A DNA stretch of 64,000 nucleotides from Penicillium oxalicum (taxonomy: Eukaryota > Ascomycota > Eurotiomycetes > Eurotiales > Aspergillaceae), in assembly GCF_001723175.1 (NCBI RefSeq), contig NC_064654.1:434001-498000 (forward strand). Direction: 5' to 3'. Numbering within the stretch: position 1 is the first letter of the stretch; each line of letters begins with the position of its first letter. The notes under the pieces are model-generated. The model saw only the letters and a program-made list of their open reading frames with translations, was not told the DNA's origin and did not search any database. This document shows positions 10,802 to 22,102 of this stretch, one piece after another. Position numbers and translations under genes: made by a program.

Positions 10802-13800
10802 GACTTTGTGTGCCCCTGATGCGCTGTCTAGCGCCTTCCCAAGTCCATTCTATCCCCCCTCCCCCCCTGTTAGCGGCGCCACGAGCTGGTCTTTTCTGCT
10901 TGTTCGTCGACTGGCCTGGGTCGGGATTCCCTTGCGTGCAAAGTCCCAACCTTGCGAGAAAGCACCACGGAGATGCGAGACGGACCGATTGGAATGTCTG
11001 CGTACTAGAAGCCAAGCCAGACCGTGGGTTGTTTTTGCAATCGAATTTTGCTCGTGATTCAATTCTGTGTGCGGACTGCTGAGCAAAGTGAGCCTACTGA
11101 GCGTTGAGCCGCCAGGAAGAAATCTAGTCCATCCACAGTCCTGTAGTGATACTGTGACTGAATGTCGGATCTTACGACAGAGTCGGAGGCTCTGTCCTCG
11201 ACGTTGACGGTGGTGGGTTTCAGCAGTTTGCAGCTTGGACGAGAGCTGGATTGCGCCGTGCGCAGTGTACAGTGTAGCCTATGAGAAATTCTTTGGATGG
11301 GCGATCTTCACAAAGGTTGTCAAGGAGGGACATGGAATGGACCTCGCACCAACTTCAGGGGTCTTCGAACAAGATACAGTAGGTCGACAATACCCGATTC
11401 CTTGCCGAGACCATCTCCCCGGTGCTGTAGAATCTCCAACTGGAACTAGTACACACCACGACAGACCACACCGGCACACAATCCAGCAGGGCCCTGGTGT
11501 CCCCACTTTCACACGCGAGGCAGACGCCATTTGATTATGTGCATGAAGTCATGGATGCTACGCGGTGTGGTGGACCGTCAATTCGACCCCCCTCCCCCCT
11601 CGATGCCATTCACCAGTTGACGCCTGTCGAGTGCCCAGTTGCAGATTGGCTCGCCCCTCGAACCGCAACTCTCTTTGACCATGATCTATGGATTAAACAG
11701 GTCTTGATCGGGTGCATGTAGTGCGCGTTCACGTGTCTGGGGGCATCAGGGTTGATTTTTAGGGACATGGGTTTCCACCGACATGATCTCTTACTGGCTC
11801 GACCGCGTTGAGACCCGCCAACCCCTCGATTGTACTTGTGCTCGAGAGAACCCCTCTGGCGACGTGCATCACTGGACATTCGGTTTCGTCTCGAACGCTT
11901 CTGGAAGAGATGAAACTCCCCGCTTGCCCCGTTTCTTTTTATGGCTTCCTTTAGAATCCCTTTTTTTTTTCTTTTTCTTTTTCTTTATTTTTTGGGGGAC
12001 TCCTCACTATTGCTTTTTCCCGTTGTCTACCGTTTATTCTATTGCTCCATTCGATCTCTTTTTCCCCCCTCTCTTTTTCTCTCCTCCTCGGTCTCTTTCG
12101 CTCTCCTTTCCTGCCATTCGTTGTGCACTCTTCCTTTCTATGGTGCGATCCTCTTTTTCTATTTAAATTGGTTCCCTTCTTTTTTCGGGATTGGTTGTTT
12201 TGACCTGGTCTTTTGTTTTCCCCCTTCTTATTTTGATTTCTTTCCCTTTTTCCTTAAGAATTACCCTTTTCAGTTTCCATCCCCGCCAGTCTCTTGTCCT
12301 GGACTCCACCGAAGATTCCTCTCTGGAGACCTTTTGAGTTTCTGGTGCTTCAAGGCCGGGGGTTTGTACCGTGTTACTGCACGACGGTACCGCATCACAG
12401 CCAGACTGTGCCGGTGGACCTGTGATCTGATCTTGCTATACTTCCACTCCACTGGCTCCGCTGCTGAGTGCTGCTGCAAACTTGACCTTCGTGACTGTTT
12501 TTGGATCTCCGATCTGCTGTCGGGGCCTAGGCACACATACCTCTAGTCCCTATCACTGGTTCCATTCGGACCTGGTCGAGGTTTGCTCGCAACTGGCTTC
12601 TTCTGGACAAGGGTGTCTCCATTCACAGCGATCGTTTCTCAACCCTCGACCACCACTCCTCCGACATCATCGTCTTTCCTTCTTCTCCCTTCTCCTCCCT
12701 TCAGCCAATCCTTGAAGTGTCCATCTGGTCTTGCCATTTTACCTCCGGTCTGTGGATCATTGACCCTCTCTTCTCTCCTTCCCCTTAAGCTTGTGCTTGG
12801 TGCACACTCCCCAATTCCACACCCCTCCCCAAACGCGACTCAAAACGCCTGCAGCTTTCCCTCCGGTCCAACGCGCCACGGTCCCTCCTGCGCGATCCCG
12901 GCTGCTCCAAGCTCGTGTGGCCAATCTTGTCCAGTCGGCACTTCATGGATCGCGTTTTGTTTTGCTGCACATCAGATTCCTGTGGCTGTGAAGCCTTCAA
13001 TTGAAAGTTGCTCTGGTGGTTCTTGCCTTGCCTGGCTGGCTCTGTGCATCTTCTCTTCGTCCGTACTTCTCCCATTGATAGCCTATTATTTTCTTCTCCT
13101 CTTCATCCTCATTCTGTGGATCTTGAACTTTTGTTACTCAGTCTCTGGTTCAATTTCCCCATTGGTCTTCCTTGTTGATTTCCTATTCCCTTTTTTTGGT
13201 CTTTTTCTTCTTCTCTTCTCTCTCCAATCTTCATCGTTGTGTCTCCGATTTGTGAATATTGGTCCATCATTTGCGGTGCTTTCCCTGCGATTCTACTGGT
13301 ACTGCGGTTCCCGCGGACTCGTCAAGGCTCCTTGAGAATTACCCGTTTGAGCGATCATTGTTGATTATCTGCCCTGTGATATCGTCTCGATTCTGCAGAG
13401 GCTGTTGGGCTACTGCGTCTTTCTATTCTTTGCTTGAGTCTGGTTCCAGAGCCATAAGGAGGATGGCATCATAGGTCCTTCTCCTCATTGTCTGCTTGTG
13501 TTGTTCGGCTTGTTGGTCTCTCTGCTTTACCCTCTTTATCTACACCTCAGAGAGCCTCAATACCTTCGTTTCCCCCCCTCCCCCTCCTTCTGCCCTCCAT
13601 CTCCCCCCCCGTGGCAAGTCTTCACGTGTGCGAGGTCCCGTTGCGCTCGCTGTCTTGCTACTGAGCTCGACACAAATCTTATATTGGGAGGCTGTCTTTA
13701 CGTTGATCCTGATCGCGAGGTTGACTGTCGCCACCAGATTGAGTGGGACACCGGTAGAAGGTGCGCTGTCGACACCGACCGGTGGATAAACCATATTATC

Positions 13801-13863
13801 AGCCAACTGATCCCCTGGCAATCTACTGGCAAGATCTTCCTGCCTGCTGTCGATGGTCCGGTC
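7394..13863. other. Long region between set2 and the AT-hook gene; no gene recognised
   Basis: About 6.5 kb separating two divergent genes. Both strands show only short or mutually overlapping open frames without recognisable domains (for example overlapping frames at 9506-9880 minus and 9568-10077 plus). From about 10.8 kb the plus strand turns T/C-rich, and 11.9-13.6 kb is almost continuously pyrimidine-rich, with runs such as those at 11961-11995 and 13571-13613. I read this as a long promoter and 5' leader of the AT-hook gene, the pattern of heavily regulated fungal genes. A short unrecognised gene between 8 and 11 kb cannot be excluded. Confidence 0.5.
10761..10794 (+). repeat. 34-nt poly-T tract
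   Basis: An uninterrupted run of 34 T residues. A nearby A-rich stretch lies at 10592-10615 with further A/T runs around it. Such a run can be a relic of a poly(A)-tailed retrocopy on the minus strand, but no target-site duplication or element body was seen, so a plain microsatellite is more likely. Confidence 0.9.
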
Positions 13864-13909
13864 ATGTCGACCCCATCTGATCACCCTTGGACGGAGGAGG
13901 AGAAGGTAA
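13853..13909 (+). promoter_or_regulatory. Overlapping upstream open reading frame (18 aa) before the AT-hook gene
   Basis: An ATG at 13853, eleven bases before the proposed start at 13864, opens a different frame of 18 codons that ends in TAA at 13907-13909, inside intron 1 of the unspliced copy. In the spliced mRNA that frame would continue into exon 2 with a different ending. A second tiny upstream frame (ATG GCA TCA TAG, 13463-13474) lies further up in the leader. Both would reduce scanning to the main start. Whether the transcript includes them is inferred. Confidence 0.35.
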
Positions 13910-15205
13910 ATCTGTGGCGAAAACATGCTCGGTCACCTATGATATCAGATGAGACTGACCCCTTGTCACCACAGAACATTTTACTTTGCGAGATTTTGAA
14001 AAAAGCCGGCGTTCCTTGCAGTTATCTGCTTCGCATTGTCAATGACCTCCGAATCACCCCAAGCTGGGAGCATATTCCTTTGCCTCCAGGTACTTGTTTT
14101 CTTTCTTGTCCCCATTACGCTGGTTGCGGCGGTTGAGCCTATCCAGTTCGACTCATTCCACCCATGCGATTGGATCGCTGACCACCGTCATTATTGATGA
14201 GAATCCTCAGGTCGAACGCTCAGTCAGTGTCGACTGACGTTTGAGGCGATGCTTTCTCAATCGCAAGTTCAAGCGCAGCCCCCTTTGCAATCACAGCCTC
14301 CATATCAGCCTCATCCGCAGCAACAGCCCCAACATCCAATCCAACCACACCATCATCATCACCACCAATACCAACCACCACCGCCACCACCACCACCTAC
14401 TCCAGCTGTGCAATCAACTCCAACCTCAATACCTCGGTCCGACGGACCTCCTGGTCCCCCTGCCATTCACGACCCTTCCGTCCGAAAACGACCCCTCTAC
14501 CCAGTCGAGAAGCCCTCCGCCCCACGTGCAATTCAGCCTCGCCCCCCGGCCAGCACCGCCTCGCACAGCAGTGAAAGCTCCGCCCAACTCTCCCCACGCT
14601 TTGAGACAACCTCCGCTGGTGAACCGCCCCGCAAGCGCGGCCGACCCAGTAAGGCTGAAACCGAACGTCGAAAGGCCGCCGCCGAAGCGCGCGGCGAGAC
14701 ATATCCCCCTCCTCGTCGCGCGGGATCCAACCGGCTCAAGAATCCCCAGTCTCCGCCCAGTCCACCAGGCCCATCGCTGGCGACGTACTCCCCCGGTTCA
14801 GCGGCACACCCTCAACCAGCGCGGGGACCTAGTAACGGACCTCATCTGTATGAAGGCGGTGGTAGCAGATCCCTCGCGCCTGCTCCGATCTTTCCTGCGG
14901 GTGAACGTCGCGATGTGCCGAGCCGAAACTCAATGGGTGGAAATATGCGCGAATTGCCTCGTCTGAATGAGATGAGTCATCCTTTACCGTCGCCGCATGG
15001 TCTGCAATTAGGGCCGCTTGACCCGTTGGCGCGATTGAGCGGGAACCCCGGCGAGAGGAGTACGTTTGGGTCGATCCCCCCCGATCGCTTTTCACCTGCA
15101 GAGAGCGGGCGAAGAGACTCGGCTGCCAGCCGGGGTGAGCCGCCCATCGGTCCATATGCGGATGTTCGGGCCAGCATGACTCCAGGGGACAAGTCGATTC
15201 GATGA
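13864..15205 (+). CDS. AT-hook DNA-binding protein with a conserved N-terminal Myb/SANT-like segment
   Basis: Exons 13864-13905, 13975-14089 and 14211-15205 give 383 residues; introns of 69 and 121 nt have GTAAAT and GTACTT donors and CAG acceptors and keep the frame. Residues 1-66 (WTEEEK at 9-14, EILKKAGVP, PSWEHIPLPPGRTL) are compact and look like a small helical DNA-binding or SANT-like module. From about 70 the chain is low complexity: glutamine/proline-rich, a six-histidine run at 99-104 and an eight-proline run at 108-115. A clear AT-hook core (RKRGRP, 193-198) followed by a basic helix (SKAETERRKAAAEAR) should bind the minor groove of A/T-rich DNA. No catalytic domain is visible. A role as a chromatin or transcription regulator is inferred. 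The start is the first in-frame ATG; the frame is open further upstream but has no ATG. The gene is preceded by an exceptionally long pyrimidine-rich leader and converges on cmkC. Confidence 0.85.
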
Positions 15206-15499
15206 GCACTGGACATTTGGGCGGCGAGAATTGTCATTTGAGGGGCTGATCAGGCCTCTTCTCTAAACGGGGAGACGGCTGCTCTCCATGTTCATCTTAT
15301 ATCTTGTGGTTTTTTTGGGGCAAACGACCAGTTTCGGATCCGTGTAGAGATACAATTCTCGACCCATCTGATCTGGCGGGTGGTTTCTGACCTGCACACG
15401 TTTAACGCTCGATCATTTTCACTTTCGACAATTTGGCCATGACAACAGCGATTTTCACAGGACTACCGCTGGGCTTCCAACTTTTCCCTCGCAATTTCC

Positions 15500-15506
<7 letters not shown>

Positions 15507-15534
<28 letters not shown>
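15507..15534 (+). repeat. (CT)14 microsatellite
   Basis: Fourteen uninterrupted CT units followed by CTT repeats, ending about 40 bases before an ATG at 15573. Such tracts in fungi often mark core promoters, which raises the possibility of an unannotated short transcript starting here. Confidence 0.9.
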
Positions 15535-15537
<3 letters not shown>

Positions 15538-16527
15538 TCTTCTTCCCCAACTCCTGCCTTTACTCGGCAGCTATGTCTCACGACGACCCCGACGTCATGA
15601 AATTCACAGATTTATCCCATGAAATGTTTACTATAGACAGCGTTATTCCTGTTGTGTCAACTCATACATCTCTCTGCCTCCAATCTCCCATAAACTATCT
15701 TTGCCTGTTCTGGAACCGCCAGTCTTCTCTGTGTTTCTTTTTCTTCTTTCTTTCCTTTTCTAATTGACCGAAAGTATTTTCTGGATCATTTTCTCCCGTC
15801 GAGAGTCGCAGCATCTGTCGCAATCTCACGTCGCTTTGATCATGTGTATGATTTTTGTTTCTCCCTCGAAAAAACCATCTATTTTGCCTTTCCCTCTCCA
15901 TTTCTTCCTTTGGCTCTGTGTTTAACCTTTGATCTCAAAATCACTTTTTTAGCATGAAGCGCGATCCCTTTGGTTTGTTTCTGTGCAGCGTTTACTTGAA
16001 TTTTCTTTTACTTTTTTTCTTCCATTTTCCTGTCTGTAATTTTTTTTCTTTTCGTATATCATGAGCAATGAAAAGCAACGACCTCGATGCTTTGTTTCTC
16101 GCTTTGATCGTTCCTTTTCCCTCTTCTTCTGATCTCTTTACTTTGCTCGGATTCGACTCTGATCTCAAGACCAATATCCCTGTGTCAAAGCGGGCGTTGA
16201 AATATGATGATATATTGATTTATCGAGTGATTTATCCACGGCTCTGGAAATGATTTCTTCTCTCTTTTCCCATTTTTATGTTTCGTTTGTCTCTATCTCC
16301 TTTTCCCCCCTTTTCTCCTTTATTAACGTGTCACCCTCGCTACTTATGACTTGGATAATCAAGAAATGGCCTTTTCAACACGGCTTCCTGAATATACTCC
16401 CATTTTGGTGGATGTAGATAACAAGTGCCATTCTTCTGTCGTCAGTGACGGGCATTGTGCTTTGCATGTGGTTAAGTCTCCAGTCTGGTCTATAGATCCA
16501 TAGGTCCAGCTGACCTAGTAAGCAGAG

Positions 16528-16543
16528 AAGTAGGTACCTACTT
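16528..16543. repeat. 16-bp perfect palindrome centred on GGTACC
   Basis: AAGTAGGTACCTACTT reads the same on both strands. TAGGTA/TACCTA words recur around it (16480-16970, for example at 16694-16703) and again near 37 kb. No function is evident. Confidence 0.8.
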
Positions 16544-17600
16544 AGCTCTACCTGCATTCCATTTCCTTGATTGTCTCCCACATAGTCTTGGCCTCTGCGA
16601 TACTCTTTTTTTTTCTCAGCTGTTAGACTCATGTGTTTATGTAGGTATGTATGTATAAAAATTAGACAGATAACCCGATAACCCCGGTGGAAGGTACCTA
16701 CTAATTTCCCGCACAATCTCCCGAGATATCAATTTCCTTCATATTCAAAATAATACACTTTTAACCTCCAGTCCTCCATGTATCCAGATCATCCATTCCA
16801 TTCCACACCCCTTTCTCAAAATGGTTATTTTTATCCATACTTGTAGCCCAGGTTCTTCCATCAAACAGAGTTCTTCCCCCTACTCCTGTGCTTAAACTTG
16901 TTATATATCCGGTTTTTATATACCCAAATATATAAAACCCAGTCTCTACCTTAGGTAGAGAGGATCTGAAAATAGATATCCTGCGATTTCTCCAACGATA
17001 CCCTTATACTTATTCTTATCTACTATATCAGTAGGTGATATGGAATCTTGTACGTTGTATGGTTTACATCAAATGTACGAGGTTGATCAGACCCCTTTGC
17101 GTCTTTTTATGGAGGGGTTGCTGGGTAAGTAAATCGTGGATTATTAGGCTTGGGTTCCATGTTTTGGAAGATGGCTGTAGGTTAGTAGATGGAAGTTGAC
17201 GGTGCGGTACTAGGTTTGTGGGGTCTGGTGGAGTTGGTTCATATCTATATGTACATAGACATGATTACTTGGAAGGGAAAGATCTGGATTGGTTGTATTT
17301 GATAAAATATTGAATATCTGTTTCGATTTTTTCATGAGTCCTTGGTATACATCCCGTGCAAGTTGTAAATGTAAAACACTGGGATATCTGGAGTATTAAG
17401 TAGTCAACCGGATGATTTGTTTTTTTTAGAGGGAGAGAGGGAGAGAGAAAGAGGGAGAGAGAGAAAGAGAGAGAGAGAGAAACGTAGAGACGGGATAAGA
17501 TATGCACCAGTAGTATTAATCATTCGGATAACCATCATGTACACTAACTCTTCAAGGATAATGTATTCCTCCGCCGTCACCTACGAGTCAACCAGATCCC

Positions 17601-20528
17601 TTATTCAAGCGTCTTCTCACGAACCCGATCCAAGAGCCGGCGGAGTTGCGTCGGTGCGCTTTCAGGCTCTGTGCTCGAATCCGTGGCCGGAACACCCTTC
17701 GCCTCGAGGGATGAGGCTTCCGGACCAGGAATAGATTGTGCCGTCAGAGATGACGACGGTGGATGCGAAGGTCGACGCTCTCGGGGAGAGGCCGGTTGGT
17801 CAGCTCGCCTCTCAGCTTCCTTCTTCTGCTCGATCTGGTTGCGCAAAAGACTCACCGCGGCTCCAAAGGCCGAGGCGGACCTCCCACCCGAGGCAAGAGC
17901 CTTTCGACTGCCCATTTGCAGATCGATGACTTTATCCTTGATGAATTCCATCACCTCGTGCTTACCTTCCACCCGCCGGGTGAGATACACCTTGGGACTG
18001 ACGCCCGCGTCAGGCAAGATGGAGGTATTCGATCGGATGCGCTCAAGCTCCTTTCGATAGGCTGTCTCGTAGATATCAAATTCGGCTGCACCGGGGGATT
18101 CGCTGACTATCGGCACGGGCTCTTCCGACTCGGCTGCTTGCAATGCTGGGTCCAGTCCCTCATCGACGTCGTCCAGCCTGGCAGAGATAGGCACGGTATC
18201 ACTGCCAATATTGAATTTGCTGGGTTCTTGCGGTGATGTGCCAGAATAAGTCGAGGGCCCGATGAAAAGGTAGGGGAATTCTTCTTCCAAGGGATCACGC
18301 GCATGACCTCGTGTTCCTTCAACACTCCGTTTCGTGGTAGCAGAGCTGGGCCGGGACAACTCCGGCCGAGGAGAAGCTGATTGCGAATGAGCTCCCGGGG
18401 TCTCTTCTTGTCCAGCTAATCTGCCCCTTCGTATTGACCCGGAGGCTTTCCGTTCAGGTGTGTCGATTGAGTGATCTGGCTGTTGACCGCTCAAATCAAT
18501 CCGCTCTGCACTAGAGACGGTGTTCAACAGAGTGCTGGCGGGTGCATCTGCGCTTAATTGGCGTCCGCCTTGTGGTCCTGCCAGAATCGGGCGCTTTTGA
18601 ATGTCGTCTTTGATTTTTTCAGCGAGTGCAAGACGATCATGGTCTGCCCTTGGACTTAACCCCACAGCTGGGAATTCGTCATTATCGTCCATTTCCATGG
18701 GCGGTGTTACAAAGTGGGCATCATGTTCGTTGCCTAGAATACTTTGCAGGACCGATTCGGCCTTGCCCGGATCCATGATGCGCTTGAAATTCTTGACGGC
18801 TCTCATCTATAACGAGAACCCACTTAGCATGGGGCATGGATGCAGATGTTTCGATGTAATCAACAACATACCAAGGTGAGAATGTGCCCTATGTTTCTGG
18901 TGATTGCTTGGTTCATCTCCTCCTCTGTAGGTGGCTCGACAAGCTGTGCCGTGTTCTCCTCGTACGAGAGGAGGGGATCAGCTCCGTTGGCAGTAACCCA
19001 GGGATGTTCCTAACACATTAAAGTCAGCCACGGCAGATTCAAGTCGCCGGAGTCCGACACCAAAGAAGTCTACGCGGGCTTGAAAACTCACCCTCAAATC
19101 ACGCATCTTGATTCTCTTCGCGGGATCCTTTTCCAGAATCTGAGTCATCATATCCTTAAAATTCTCGTCTTGCTCATCCTCGAAATTGACTGGGTCATTC
19201 CGAATGCTTTCGTATAATTCGAATATACTTTGCCGTTCGAACGGGAGCCGACCGTAGCGGAGACAATATAGCGTCACACCCATCGACCAAATGTCCGCCG
19301 CTTTGCCAGAGACATCGCCGTGCTTGACCACGCACAGTTCAGGTGGAAGAAATGCTGGAGATCCGGCCGATTTGGCAGTGAACATATCCGAATCCTTTTC
19401 AAACATCTCAGAAACACCAAAATCAACCACTTTGAGCACGTCGTCGCTGGTCACCAAACAGTTGTCAGGCTTGATGTCTCGGTGGACAATTCCTTGCGCA
19501 TGCAAATATTCAATGCCCAAAATGAGGTCCCGAAACCAAGTCCGACATTGCTCGTCATCATAAGGGTCTGCTCGCTCTTCCAAGCCCACCTTCATGACCA
19601 CTCCTTTCTTGCACATCTCCATGACCATGTATAATGAATCTTCCGTTGGATCATCCAACACCTCGATCAAGGAGACTAGATTGGTGTGGTTCAATTTCTT
19701 CATGATTGCGATTTCTTCCTGGATCAGGTACAAGGGGTTCTTGGCGGATTCGGCATCGTCTTGCGACGGATTGCGGTGCAAAGGCGAATTGAATCCCATT
19801 CCCGGTCGTCGCGGTCCACGCGGACGTCGAAGAAGATGTGATTGTGCGCGCTTTCGAAGCCGCGCCTTGGAGAATTCTTTCACGGCCTGCGACACCCATT
19901 CCCAATTCGTTAGCGTCAGCTGGATTTATTGATCCCGTTGCCGCTACCTCCCCCGCTGTAGTTGTATCGAAAAGATCAGACAATCTCTTACATATTCATT
20001 GCCAAACTGATCGGCAGCCAAGTGTACTGCGCCGAAAGATCCACGCCCGATTTCTTGCTTGATCAGATACTGATTGATCCGGTGCTCGGCTGTGCCGTCA
20101 TCTTGACTGGTGGTATATTCAGACCGGGCGTCCAGCGTTTCCTAATAGTCCACGACACAACAATCCTGTGAGTTTTTCTTCTTTCTTTTGACCTCGGCGT
20201 GGACCGTGTCGTGTAGATCGTCTGCGGCGAGTCAGTTCAACGCACCTTCACTGGACGCCGAGCTCGGGGATTTCGCTGGCGGTGTCGTGGGTGACTATCA
20301 AATGATCCTGACGAGCTAGAATCATGACAGAACGCCGAAAGGTCAGCCATCCAATCATGAAACCAAATTGACTTGAATGGTCCAGTGAACCTCTGCCAGG
20401 GTGATTTGCGCTTCGGGCGAATGGAAAACTCACGTCGCTCGGGAGGGTTGCGGCGGCAGGGCCGCAAAGGAGTCAATGGAGGGTGTCACAGGGACATCGG
20501 ACTGAGGGGACGTGACTGTGTTGTCCAT
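17601..20528 (-). CDS. cmkC: Calcium/calmodulin-dependent kinase kinase, CMKC/Ssp1/Sak1 type
   Basis: Upstream serine/threonine kinase that in fungi phosphorylates CaM kinases and/or the AMPK-like SNF1 kinase, linking calcium and carbon stress to cell-cycle control. Six exons, in transcript order: 20434-20528, 20246-20315, 19992-20141, 19092-19886, 18872-19009 and 17601-18806; 817 residues. All five introns (65-118 nt) are GT..AG and the frame is preserved. The glycine loop is GRGSFG (87-92) and the ATP lysine is K108 in AVKEF. After it comes the Arg/Pro-rich insert typical of CaMKKs (RRPRGPRRPG, about 125-134). Catalytic HRDIKPDN starts at 240, DFG is at 260-262, and SAGSPAFLPPE forms the activation segment. 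The C-terminal 400 residues are low complexity and hold no second domain I recognise. The start ATG at 20528 precedes a Ser/Pro-rich leader. The gene is divergent from bet5 with 797 bp between starts. Functional equivalence to A. nidulans CMKC is from family knowledge. Confidence 0.94.
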
Positions 20529-21325
20529 TGAAAGGAAATCCTTGTTTATTGAACAAGGAAGACAAACGATGATACTACCTCGAGGCCGGTTGAGCCCTGC
20601 ACCAGTGTGGGTAGTGATGGAGATGAGGTACAGAGACAAGCCGAGAGCGGGGAGAAGCCGATAACGAGCACCGAGCAAAGCGACCGATGCGATGGAATAC
20701 CGTACAGGGGGATAGTACCGACCACCACTGACAGTAGTATCCGCACTTTGCAGGCTTGAATGATGTTTTCTCGTCGAGTGGTGACTTCAGATACAAGCTT
20801 TTTTTTCCTCTTCGGCTTACCCTCGGGATTTGTGGAGCCAAGGTTAGGGTGTGGTTCGTGGACATCAATCGCTTGAAGAGAAGTTTCCACGGAAAGTCGA
20901 GATTCTGGTTGACGCTGGTTCTCCGCAGGCAACGACTTTTTGGAGAGGTTCCCCCCATCTCTTATCGCGCGCCCACGACTTGCACTATGTGCATTCTGAA
21001 CGGACAGGTCATGTGCCGTTTTTGGTACATTTGCCAAGCTGGATGACCCTGACTCTCTGAGTCTGGTAAAGGCGAAGCTAAGCTTAGCTCGGATAGTTTA
21101 AGAGTTTAAGTCCACAATGGGCAGCTGAATAGTTTGGGCGCTGAGGGAGACTCTTCTTTGTCTGTGCAGCTTATCGGCACCTTCCCCGGGTCAACTGGTG
21201 GGTGTTCTGACCGCCTGCTCACCGCCCCCCCCAGATTCGGCGATCCCCTGATCATCCACATCAACAAATCGTCAGGCCGATCGCCCCTGTGAGAGGTCAA
21301 GTACGCAACAGAAGCTCGAGCAGCC
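20529..21325. promoter_or_regulatory. Divergent promoter region between cmkC and bet5
   Basis: 797 bp separate the two start codons, so both promoters and leaders must lie here. A 14-bp perfect palindrome at 21076-21089 is the most striking element. Short frames on the minus strand (for example 20546-21037) show no recognisable content. No convincing TATA box was seen. Confidence 0.6.
21076..21089. promoter_or_regulatory. 14-bp perfect palindrome in the cmkC-bet5 promoter
   Basis: AGCTAAGCTTAGCT is identical on both strands and sits about 240 bp upstream of the bet5 ATG and 550 bp upstream of cmkC. Its symmetry suggests a dimeric factor site, but I know no factor for it. Confidence 0.5.
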
Positions 21326-22102
21326 ATGACTGTCTATTCTTTCTATATTTTCGACCGCCACGGTACGCTCGAATATTGAAAAGCACCGACCCTCCATTGT
21401 GACATCAGGCTGACTCGGGCGACCATTAGCGGAATGCATCTACAAACGGCGTTGGCTACCTCGCCCGGCTTCAATTGCGGGAAAGTCTGGGCAAGGTGCA
21501 GTTTCGGGTGCATCGACAGGTGGCGGGCAGACAGTGCGAGCAACAGACGATGATTCCAAGCTGGTGTTTGGCACGGTATTTTCGCTGCGAAACATGGTCC
21601 GCAAGCTCGGCGGCGACGATGACAAGTAGGCGGGATCCCTCGAGCAGTGCTCCATCCGATCATGACAATCCGATATTGACCCGGAACGTTTCTGTTCTAG
21701 CTTTGTCTCTTTCAGCACCAGCCAGTATAAGTTGCACTATTACGAAACTCCGACCAACATCAAGTTTGTCATGTTAACCGACACCAAAAGCCCGAGTATG
21801 CGCATCGCACTTCAACAGATTTACATCAATCTCTACGTCGAATACGGTATGTATTTGCCTTTTTGCGACAGTGACTCCATATCGGTCAAATCTCACTGAC
21901 ACGGGATCATCGTACAGTGGTGAAGAACCCTCTTTCTCCGGTGGAACATCCCGGTGGCATTGGTGTCAACAACGAGCTCTTCGAGGAGTCTTTGGAGCAG
22001 TTTGTGGTGAGTGCGTCCGATATTTCAACTCGAGACCTTTTATCTCTGTTGTATGGATGATGTCCTTTCTAACATTCGAATCAGACTCGCGTTCTTTCGT
22101 GA
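21326..22102 (+). CDS. bet5: TRAPP complex subunit Bet5 (TRAPPC1 homologue)
   Basis: Bet5 is a longin-fold core subunit of the TRAPP tethering complexes that act as Rab GEF (Ypt1/Rab1) in ER-to-Golgi traffic. Five exons: 21326-21362, 21430-21625, 21701-21846, 21918-22006 and 22085-22102; 161 residues, close to family size. Introns are 67-78 nt, all GT..AG, and the frame is kept. Family signatures include the N terminus MTVYSFYIFDRHAECIYKR, the SLRNMVRKLG segment, FVSFSTSQYKLHYYETPTN, FVMLTDT and LQQIYINLYVEYVVKNPLSP, and a C terminus ending SLEQFVTRVLS. The last exon encodes only five residues and the stop, matching the short C-terminal tail usual in the family. The gene shares a promoter region with cmkC. 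Confidence is high because every exon matches the family order. Confidence 0.95.

Larger units (their letters stand above)
15206..17600. other. Convergent intergenic region between the AT-hook gene and cmkC
   Basis: T-rich to about 16.3 kb, then A/T-rich with many short TAGGTA/TACCTA words to about 17.4 kb. It contains a (CT)14 microsatellite, a 16-bp palindrome at 16528-16543, and a purine-rich GA tract around 17430-17480. One short frame at 15573-15767 begins with an ATG after the CT repeat, but I recognise nothing in it. It presumably holds the long 3' untranslated regions of the two flanking genes. Confidence 0.5.

Noticed and set aside
12583..13335. 250-codon plus-strand frame of Ser/Phe/Leu/Pro
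   Set aside because: Its composition simply reflects the T/C-rich leader. Such tracts rarely contain stop codons in the pyrimidine strand.
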